A stretch of DNA of 54,269 nt. It comes from an uncultured Bacteroidales bacterium (GTDB lineage: Bacteria > Bacteroidota > Bacteroidia > Bacteroidales > UBA932). The notes under the pieces were generated by a model, which worked only from the letters and a program-made list of their open reading frames with translations, made no database searches and was not told the origin of the DNA. Below are positions 44,633-51,313 of this stretch, piece after piece. Each line of letters starts with the position of its first letter. The stretch's first letter is position 1. The stretch spans positions 1 through 54,269 of the forward strand of contig UQWT01000005.1 of the NCBI GenBank assembly GCA_900544815.1, read 5' to 3'. The position numbers and the translations under genes were made by a program.

Positions 44633-44955
44633 ATATCTTCTATATTGCGTTAGCTTTGGCGTTGGCTTTGGCGTTAGCTTTGGCGTTGGCTTTGGCTTTC
44701 TTTACCTTCTTTACTTTCTCTACTCTCTCTACTCTCTTTACCTTGAAAAACGGCCAATACCATATTAGCTTATTGTTTATAGCTTATGGTTTATAGTCAG
44801 TTTGTAAGTTAATAGTTTTCAAGAAATTAGTTTTAACTTTACCTCTATTAACTTTAAAACTATCTATACACTATAAACTATACACTTTCAGCTCAATTAA
44901 GGCCAAAGCCAACGCCAAAGCTTTCTATAAACTATAAACTCTCAACCATAAACTT
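44633..44955. repeat. Composite inverted GCNTTR / CTCTTTA / TTTATAGT region
   Basis: Eight perfect GCNTTR hexamers on the plus strand (44647-44694) are followed by a pyrimidine tract (TTTACTTTCTCTACTCTCTC, about 44711-44742). Then come AGCTTATTGTTTATAGCTTA-type units, inverse ACTATAAACTATACACT (about 44869-44890), and minus-strand hexamers GGCCAAAGCCAACGCCAAAGC (about 44901-44921; shortened reading: alternating GCCAAA and GCCAAC). The ends are inverted relative to each other. No gene. Confidence 0.75.
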
Positions 44956-46602
44956 TTATCTGTTCAGCTCCTTAAGATAATCTTTAAGACCCTTTACAAC
45001 CTCTCCCATCATTCTCTCCTCAAACTTAGGATCTGTTATAAGCTCCTCATCATCGAGGTTAGACATAAACAGCGTCTCTACCAAAATTGCAGGGTATTCC
45101 GTTGGAGCATTGAGGCTGAAATTGAAGTTTCCTACCAGTCCGAACGTTCTGACACCATCTAAGGATGCAAGTCTCTTCAAAACGGCTTTAGCCAAAGGAC
45201 GGTTTACCCAATGTTTGTAATATGTGCTCGTACCGCCCGTAACCAACGGATTTCCACCGGCATTGCAATGAATCGAAACAAGCATGTCAACACCATTCTT
45301 CTTAAGGAAAGCCTTACGCTCCGGCATAGTAGGCCCCTGGTCTCCCTCTCTTGTAAGTACAACGGCAGCCCCTTCCCTCTCCAACAATCTTTTTAGTGTA
45401 TGTGCCATTGCAAGATTAAGGGTCTTCTCCTCATATCCGCTAATGCTTATGGCACCAGAATTATCTGCTCCATGTCCTGCATCAACACCAATGAGCATAC
45501 CCTTAAGCGACAACTTCTCCATTGGTCTCTCGTTCACCTTAACAACAAGGGTATTCCCAACATAATCTACGCTATAACCCCAAGACTCCCTGCTATTCAA
45601 ATCTATATATACTGTCATCACATCTCCGCCACTCTGTCTGAACCAGATACCCTTTATAGTCCTCATCTTGTAATCCTGAGTCATCCAGTTTGCGTTACAT
45701 TCCACACCAAACAGTTCCACTACAATCCTCCTTGGCTCCGTCTCCTCATAAACAATGTACGGCCTCCTCTCCCCCATGCTTATATTAACTATGTCCGCCT
45801 TTTTGTCGGGAAGATTCTTACCATTTATATTTTTTGCAGCCCTCACCTCAACATCTGCCTGTGCGGTAATGCCGTCTACGATGGTTGCTTTTAGGCCGTA
45901 ACCGCCTCTATAAAGAGAATCTGGCTCATCTACAGTAAGTTCTGTGCTCTCCTTCTGTATGTATGCATATCTGCTTCCCGACAAAGAGACCTTGTACAGC
46001 TTTCCATGACTCTCCACAACATGAAGAGGGACACCCGCAGGCAGGAAGTTAATCTTGCTTCCGCCCAACCTGTCTCCGGCAGGACTGTAAGTAAGATATG
46101 CTCCGTCCAATGTCTTTACAATATGGTTAACCTGAACCACCTCATTTCCGGCAGCATCTCTTACAACACCATCTCCATCTCTGTTTTCTGTATGATTATC
46201 CGCCTCTTTCTTTGCCGGATCAACCCTTGAAACAGTCTTCTCACCGCTTGCAAGCAGAGCACCGTCTACGGAGAAAAGTTCAACTTTAACAATATTCTCC
46301 CCAGACTTTAGCTTTACATCTGTTCCAAAAGAGCCTGTCTTGTAAACCTTTACCTCGTTACCGTTTATCTTTACCTTAAACAGGGACGATGCGTTGCGCT
46401 CATCTTTGTTAAATATTATCTTCTTGCCGTTTATGCTAAATGCCTCTCCGGATTTTACAGAACCAATTACAGGCGTATGATCTTTTGTTGTGTGGTTTGC
46501 AGCCTCAACAAGTCTGAATTTGCCATAATTCTGAGCTATACATAGTGTTGGAAATAAGAGCAGTGCAGCTGCAACAGCACTTCTGATAGGTCTAAGTTTC
46601 AT
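44956..46602 (-). CDS. N-acetylmuramoyl-L-alanine amidase (Amidase_3), secreted
   Basis: 548 aa. Signal peptide about 1-23. The C-terminal Amidase_3 domain (about 365-545) has zinc ligands in GVDAGHGADNSG (His), GYEEKTLNLAMA (Glu) and SIHCNAGGN (His), and the catalytic Glu in AILVETLFMSN, so it should cut the amide between MurNAc and the stem peptide. An AMIN-like beta region precedes it (RRIVVELFGVECN, GIWFRQSGGDVMTVYIDL). Two motif copies lie inside: one in LPDK codons (45802), one in the opposite orientation (45973). Confidence 0.93.
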   Translation of the reverse strand: MKLRPIRSAVAAALLLFPTLCIAQNYGKFRLVEAANHTTKDHTPVIGSVKSGEAFSINGKKIIFNKDERNASSLFKVKINGNEVKVYKTGSFGTDVKLKSGENIVKVELFSVDGALLASGEKTVSRVDPAKKEADNHTENRDGDGVVRDAAGNEVVQVNHIVKTLDGAYLTYSPAGDRLGGSKINFLPAGVPLHVVESHGKLYKVSLSGSRYAYIQKESTELTVDEPDSLYRGGYGLKATIVDGITAQADVEVRAAKNINGKNLPDKKADIVNISMGERRPYIVYEETEPRRIVVELFGVECNANWMTQDYKMRTIKGIWFRQSGGDVMTVYIDLNSRESWGYSVDYVGNTLVVKVNERPMEKLSLKGMLIGVDAGHGADNSGAISISGYEEKTLNLAMAHTLKRLLEREGAAVVLTREGDQGPTMPERKAFLKKNGVDMLVSIHCNAGGNPLVTGGTSTYYKHWVNRPLAKAVLKRLASLDGVRTFGLVGNFNFSLNAPTEYPAILVETLFMSNLDDEELITDPKFEERMMGEVVKGLKDYLKELNR

Positions 46603-46631
46603 GATACAAGATTTTATATGGTTTCCGGTTG

Positions 46632-46639
46632 CAAAGGTA
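46632..46639 (-). promoter_or_regulatory. Amidase gene -7 box (TACCTTTG)
   Basis: TACCTTTG on the minus strand, about 30 bp ahead of the amidase ATG. The -33 position falls inside the hexamer repeat and has no TTTG. Confidence 0.5.
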
Positions 46640-46644
46640 CTAAA

Positions 46645-46975
46645 AATATAGCGTTGGATTTAGCGTTAGCCTTAGCGTTGGCAAATAACATGATAGATGT
46701 AGAGCGTATAGTTCCGCATGGGGTGCTTTGCCTGTATAGTGCATTTGCTTTAGCTTTAGCTTTAGCTAATTTAATTTTGATAGCCAACGCCGTATTAGTT
46801 TATTGTTTATTGTTTATTGTTCATAGTTTATAGTAGTTTATAGGCTTTAGCTTTGCCATTAGCATTAGCTTAAATTAATCTTTGAGAGCCAATGCTAACG
46901 CTAACGCCAAAGCTTTCTCTATAAACTATAAACTCTCAACTATAAACTTTTATTCAGCGCTTTGCCGGTTTTATT
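46645..46975. repeat. Composite GCNTTR / TTTATAGT repeat region
   Basis: Plus-strand hexamers at 46651-46682 (one unit altered to GATTTA), 46747-46766 and 46854-46873. TTATTGTTTATTGTTTATTG lies around 46800-46819. Minus-strand hexamers GCCAATGCTAACGCTAACGC at 46890-46915 and ACTATAAACT inverse units at 46920-46950 follow. Left and right hexamers face each other. No gene. Confidence 0.7.
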
Positions 46976-46984
46976 ATTTGAATC

Positions 46985-47226
46985 TTCGCCTCCCAACAAA
47001 GTACTGCTGCTCTGCCCCAATTGTACATAGCCTAACCCCACATCGCTGAGGATCTGCAACCGCGCTGGGATATTCGCTTTGCCGTAGATTCCTTTTGCGA
47101 GCCAAAGAATCCAATAGCTTCCTCAACGCTCATATTAAGCACATCATTGATATTCTTTCCCTGATACCTTACCTCCAAAATATCAGCCTTGAACCTTTTG
47201 CACTTCTTCGAGAAGTCAAGTGCCAT
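46985..47226 (-). pseudogene. uvrA: uvrA remnant with frameshift
   Basis: The minus strand reads KCKRFKADILEVRYQGKN and INDVLNMSVEEAIGFFGSQK, the segment of UvrA after its second zinc-finger cysteines. Near 47065 the frame slips by one base, and the other frame continues RLQILSDVGLGYVQLGQSSS, then TLLGGE. That matches UvrA up to the ABC signature (normally TLSGGE), after which homology stops. Both ends are missing; only about 80 codons remain. Confidence 0.85.
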
Positions 47227-47333
47227 TTTCTGCTTATCATTGCGATATTGCTATGTGAGTGTCCCTGTCGCAAGCAATAAGACAAATTATGTTGAAATCA
47301 TTAGTATGATATGTGAGTCAAGTTGCCATAAAC

Positions 47334-48089
47334 TTATTTGATATATGGTCTCACGGCGTCAATGCTCCAAGCATAGTTGAGGTTTGCTTGTGAACCATCA
47401 GCAAATGAACCTGACGTAATGCCTACTACCTCACCATATTCGTTGATGAGAGCACCGCCGCTGCTACCGTGATCAATAAGCGCGCTAATTTGCATAAGAT
47501 TATCGGCACGCCATTGAGACACTTCTCCTGAGGAGAAAGTGTTTTCAAGACCGCGAGGGCTTCCAATAGCATACACTTTCTCACCGATTTTCGGTTTATC
47601 AGTAGCAATGGGGATGTAGTTTGTGTTTTCACAGTTTACACGAAATAAAATGAAATCCTCTTGCTCACTCTTTTGTATGACCTCAGTAACTTTGTAAACA
47701 TCATCGCTACCCACCAGTTTGACCAGCTCAAGACCAATACCAGTTCCTTTGAAAACATGATAGTTACTTACCGCAAGACCTTCGTTATCAATAAAGAATC
47801 CTGAACCTTGGTAAGCATTAGAGCCATCCGTCGTGAATACCATGAACACGGCACTACTATAGCGTTCAAAGATTTGTGAACCTTCAAGTTTGTCGCTGGA
47901 GCGTTTATTCACAATCTTGCTCTTACCAAAAGCAGAGCTTGAAGATTTCCCGTTTGAACGATCAGCCATCGTAGTGCCTGGGCGTTCACGGTCACGACGA
48001 TGTCCAGACTTGTGAGCGCATGATAAAAAAAGCAGTGCCGACAAACATAGCATGACAGCACTATATTTAATTCTCTTTCTTTTCAGCAT
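47334..48089 (-). CDS. Trypsin-like (HtrA-type) serine protease lipoprotein
   Basis: 251 aa from ATG 48089 (MLKRKRIKYS); the longer frame needs TTG. Lipobox LFLSC puts the lipid on C24. A Ser/Arg-rich linker follows. The protease domain has His in SNYHVFKG, Asp in SEQEDFILFRV and nucleophile Ser in DHGSSGGALINEYGEVVGIT, a complete triad. There is no PDZ domain. It overlaps the MotB-like gene (stop 48067) by 23 bp and is the last gene of the five-gene operon, so it is probably an effector or signal-cleaving part of it (inference). Confidence 0.88.
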   Translation of the reverse strand: MLKRKRIKYSAVMLCLSALLFLSCAHKSGHRRDRERPGTTMADRSNGKSSSSAFGKSKIVNKRSSDKLEGSQIFERYSSAVFMVFTTDGSNAYQGSGFFIDNEGLAVSNYHVFKGTGIGLELVKLVGSDDVYKVTEVIQKSEQEDFILFRVNCENTNYIPIATDKPKIGEKVYAIGSPRGLENTFSSGEVSQWRADNLMQISALIDHGSSGGALINEYGEVVGITSGSFADGSQANLNYAWSIDAVRPYIK

Positions 48090-48753
48090 CTTCAATAATG
48101 TTTTTGGGTATTATATGAATAACAAAGCGCTGGTTGTCAACTTCCTTAGAACCTCTTTCACGCATGAGAGCTGCATCAAGTTGTTTGAAACGATCAGTGC
48201 CTTCTCCACCAGTGTAGCCGAAGTTGTATCGACCGTCACCACTACCAGCAATCTGAATTTCGCAGTTTATTCCAAAATCAATGTGGCAAATATCTTTCCA
48301 GAACTTCATAAGTGTAAGCGCACGTTGAAAACTCCAGTCGTAGTTAGCATCTGTCAGATTTTGTGAATTGCGCGAAGCCTGTCCTTCAATGATTAGCAGG
48401 TACTGATTTCTTTCGTTTCTATCAAGAAACTCCTTGATTTCAATACCTGCCTGATGTAGACTTGCTGTATCTGCTTGTAGATCTGCAAGACAATACTTTG
48501 TTGCATTGAAAAAACATCTAACATCAAGAACATATTTCTTATACTCTGCCTTATACACAAAATTCTTTGAACGACCAAGTTCCTTTGTTGATGCTTCCAC
48601 CTTCTTAATTTCTTCAAGTTGTTTCTCCGTTGCTTCCATACGTTTGTGCAAGAGTACGATAACAAGGACAAAGAGTGTGAGCATAATGAAGAAAAGGCTC
48701 GTCATCAAGTCTGAGTAACTGGTCCAAAAAAAAGATTCTTTCTTCTCTGCCAT
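48067..48753 (-). CDS. MotB/OmpA-like stator protein (ZorB-like)
   Basis: 228 aa. One N-terminal membrane helix (about 16-36) carrying D15 in TSYSDLMTSLFFIMLTLFVL, the position of the ion-conducting Asp in MotB (YADFMT-type). A coiled region follows, then an OmpA-like peptidoglycan-binding fold: LLIIEGQASRNS, NYDWSFQRALTLMKFW, and QIAGSGDG. The layout is that of MotB and of ZorB of Zorya systems. It lies 15 bp after the MotA-like gene. I expect a 5:2 type channel with that partner (family knowledge), peptidoglycan-bound. Confidence 0.8.
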   Translation of the reverse strand: MAEKKESFFWTSYSDLMTSLFFIMLTLFVLVIVLLHKRMEATEKQLEEIKKVEASTKELGRSKNFVYKAEYKKYVLDVRCFFNATKYCLADLQADTASLHQAGIEIKEFLDRNERNQYLLIIEGQASRNSQNLTDANYDWSFQRALTLMKFWKDICHIDFGINCEIQIAGSGDGRYNFGYTGGEGTDRFKQLDAALMRERGSKEVDNQRFVIHIIPKNIIEDAEKKEN

Positions 48754-48768
48754 ATTAAACTAAACGCA

Positions 48769-50424
48769 TTATGGATGATTGGTGCTTTGTATTTGGTTAT
48801 TAGGTGCTAATTGTGATGTGGATGGTACAGGTAAGGCTTGTTGATCAGGCTGTGTTTCTGCGTTATCAACGCTGACTGGAGCGATTACGGTAGCGTCTGT
48901 ATCATCCACTTTTTCTATGGTAGCAGTAACGGATGGTGCATTATCTTCTGCAATCCAGATGTTGTATACCGTATTCGAAATACAAGCTGAAGCAATAAGT
49001 ATTACAGAAACTACAATTGTCCACTTCAGCCATCCAGACAATACCTGCGGTATGGCATGTGGTGAGGCCTCGCCATGAGAAGAGACCATTGTAAGTTCTT
49101 TAGCGGTTCGTGCCATTGTTCCGTTAACTGACGAAGCCAATTCGCTATTAGAACGTTCCATGCGGTCAATCAACTTATCAAGTTTGCCTGGTATGCCAGC
49201 GATTTCAGCTAATTGTTTTTGCAACATCGGAACTTGGTTGAGTTCTGCACTAAACTTAGTACGAAGTTCTGCACTTAGTTTTTCAAATGTCTCTCTTTCA
49301 TCGGCAATAATGCACTTAAACTCTTCGGCTTGCTTAATAAGTGTGGAGTTTAGCTCATTTGCGTTTGTGCTGGCTGTTTCTTTCAGCGTACGAAGAGCTC
49401 CTCTCAAAGCAATATCCACATCTGCTGAATCCTTTGCGATCTCTGCTTTATGACGCATGAAGTATTGTTGAATTTCTTCCAAAACATGCAGTCGATTAGC
49501 TTCTTGCTCGAACTGAGTGGTGAATGTATGGATTGCTTCGGTATAGCCGTGAATGTCATCTAAATACTTGTTGAACTGTTCCAATTTGTCGGTGCATTCT
49601 TTCAGTTCTTCAAGTACGCGGACGTTTGCTTTTGCCATCTTCATCACGTCCATGTCATGTACAGCTCTAATAACGTCGCTCTGAATGCGGTAGGATTCAT
49701 TAACCTCACGCAGTGCACCGCGCAGTGAAGAAGTGTTCTCGGCAAATGTATTGTTAAACTCATTAAGATTCTTTACCAAGCGGTTGAGAGCATCGGAGGT
49801 ATCGGAGGGTAACTCTGGCAGTAGTTTTGCCTGAAGCCATGCTAGAAAGGTGTTCTTGCCTGATTCACCTTGTAGCTTATACCTTTTAAATAATAATGAC
49901 GCAATGGTGGTGAGCAAGATTCCCATGATACTGGCAAGCATTGCCCATGCAACTCCTGACAATAAATCGTTTACACCCTCTGCTGCAGTTCCAAAATTTC
50001 CTGATCCAGATGAAAGAAGGTCTGTTACACTACCAGTCGTAATAAGAGAACTTAAGCCTACTATCACGCCTGCCATCGTTCCTGCAAGCCCGCAATACAG
50101 CGGAGTTGGTGTAAGCATGTTGATGTCATTCTCCACAGAATCACAGTGACGGTCCACGGCGTCTTTCAAAAGCGAGAAATCAATCACTGAGCCTGAGTTG
50201 TTTTCCAGGTATTTATTGATAGAGTCTTTTATTGATTCAAAAACTTTATTGCCCCGTCCATAAATACCCGAGACGAAATTAGTCTCGGAATTATGTGAGA
50301 TACCCCAGGAATCATCTCCTGTAAAGATTTTTTTGAAATCTCTCATGCGGAGTACATTTTTCATAAAGAAAAATATTTGTAGCACGATTATTACAGCTAC
50401 AATTATGGGAACTAAAAGTGACAT
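48769..50424 (-). CDS. MotA/ExbB-like channel protein with long coiled-coil tail (ZorA-like)
   Basis: 551 aa. Membrane helices at about 4-25, 107-128 (LYCGLAGTMAGVIVGLSSLI) and 155-178 (GVAWAMLASIMGILLTTIAS). The last two carry the small-residue, Thr-containing pattern of MotA/TolQ/ExbB TM3-TM4. A coiled-coil tail of nearly 290 residues follows (for example ELKECTDKLEQFNKYLDD), then a fourth helix at 468-490 and a Thr/Pro/Gln-rich end. ZorA also has MotA plus a long tail, but a further C-terminal membrane helix is unusual. The stop is 15 bp from the MotB-like start. Confidence 0.75.
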   Translation of the reverse strand: MSLLVPIIVAVIIVLQIFFFMKNVLRMRDFKKIFTGDDSWGISHNSETNFVSGIYGRGNKVFESIKDSINKYLENNSGSVIDFSLLKDAVDRHCDSVENDINMLTPTPLYCGLAGTMAGVIVGLSSLITTGSVTDLLSSGSGNFGTAAEGVNDLLSGVAWAMLASIMGILLTTIASLLFKRYKLQGESGKNTFLAWLQAKLLPELPSDTSDALNRLVKNLNEFNNTFAENTSSLRGALREVNESYRIQSDVIRAVHDMDVMKMAKANVRVLEELKECTDKLEQFNKYLDDIHGYTEAIHTFTTQFEQEANRLHVLEEIQQYFMRHKAEIAKDSADVDIALRGALRTLKETASTNANELNSTLIKQAEEFKCIIADERETFEKLSAELRTKFSAELNQVPMLQKQLAEIAGIPGKLDKLIDRMERSNSELASSVNGTMARTAKELTMVSSHGEASPHAIPQVLSGWLKWTIVVSVILIASACISNTVYNIWIAEDNAPSVTATIEKVDDTDATVIAPVSVDNAETQPDQQALPVPSTSQLAPNNQIQSTNHP

Positions 50425-50425
50425 T

Positions 50426-51313
50426 TTATTTCAGTAATTTTATTTTTAGTTTTTTAGTAACTTGCCATGTAACATCATCATATTTTTTACAAATCCCATA
50501 CTCTTCAACCTTGAAGGATGTAGCATCTTCAATTGAGCCAGTATACTCAACTATTTTCTGCCACATATCCCTTGATTTGATCTTATCTAATGAAATGATG
50601 TTAAATTCTCCTTCGATCGCACTCTTAAACTTAATGGAGAAAACACAACCCTCTTGGGCTGAATCGAGAATTTTTGTAAAAATATTACCACTGTTAATGT
50701 TTGCGTATCCCTCCTTGAGGTATTTTGGTTCTTTGAATTGGTTAGATTTGTCTTGGCTATTGGTTACGGTAGAAAGTGGCATGTTATGAACTTCGTTTAA
50801 CTTACTTGAAAGTGTGGACTCAATAGTTTGCAGACGTACATCAAGATCTTTAGGAATCCTACTGTTTAGTTCAGACTTTAACTGACTAAAATCAACCTTA
50901 AGGCCTGCTATTCTTTGAGATTTATCCAGATTCTGCTTAAAAATCTTGTCAACTTCCTCTCTACTAATTCCTTTCTTTAAGGATAGAATAAGCGCGATGA
51001 TTGCTAAAGCAATAACTGCAAGTATCATATAGCAAGTACTTTTTGAATTTTTTAACCTCGTGACTTGGTCTTTAAGTTCTAAATTTACTTTTTGAGTTTG
51101 AGTTAACGCTTGGGCCAAAGTATCTACTTTTGACACGAGCGTGCTCATTAAAGTGTCTTGAGCCGCTATCTTATCTTTTTTTTCCTGCGAGAAACCTTCA
51201 GTTGTAGTTACCTCTTTGGCATCTTGTCTTTGCTTCTTACCATTGAAAACATCACATGAAGATAAAGCCAAGATAACAGTTGAACATACTATGAAATTAA
51301 GTAACCTTTTCAT
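50426..51313 (-). CDS. Coiled-coil membrane lipoprotein, unknown family
   Basis: 295 aa, family not recognised. Starts with a lipoprotein-like signal (STVILALSSC, C20), then a coiled coil (about 50-88, TLMSTLVSKVDTLAQALTQT), a clear membrane helix (about 95-113, MILAVIALAIIALILSL), a second coiled region and a compact C-terminal domain of about 90 residues (GCVFSIKFKSAIEGEFNI). A lipobox and a later membrane helix together are odd. It shares TAATG with the upstream ATPase gene and is one base from the MotA-like gene. It may link the ATPase to the channel (inference). Confidence 0.75.
   Translation of the reverse strand: MKRLLNFIVCSTVILALSSCDVFNGKKQRQDAKEVTTTEGFSQEKKDKIAAQDTLMSTLVSKVDTLAQALTQTQKVNLELKDQVTRLKNSKSTCYMILAVIALAIIALILSLKKGISREEVDKIFKQNLDKSQRIAGLKVDFSQLKSELNSRIPKDLDVRLQTIESTLSSKLNEVHNMPLSTVTNSQDKSNQFKEPKYLKEGYANINSGNIFTKILDSAQEGCVFSIKFKSAIEGEFNIISLDKIKSRDMWQKIVEYTGSIEDATSFKVEEYGICKKYDDVTWQVTKKLKIKLLK

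Noticed and set aside
46618..46833. Plus-strand 71-codon frame rich in Ala-Leu
   Set aside because: It consists of hexamer repeat and overlaps the amidase promoter box. Kept as a repeat, not a gene.
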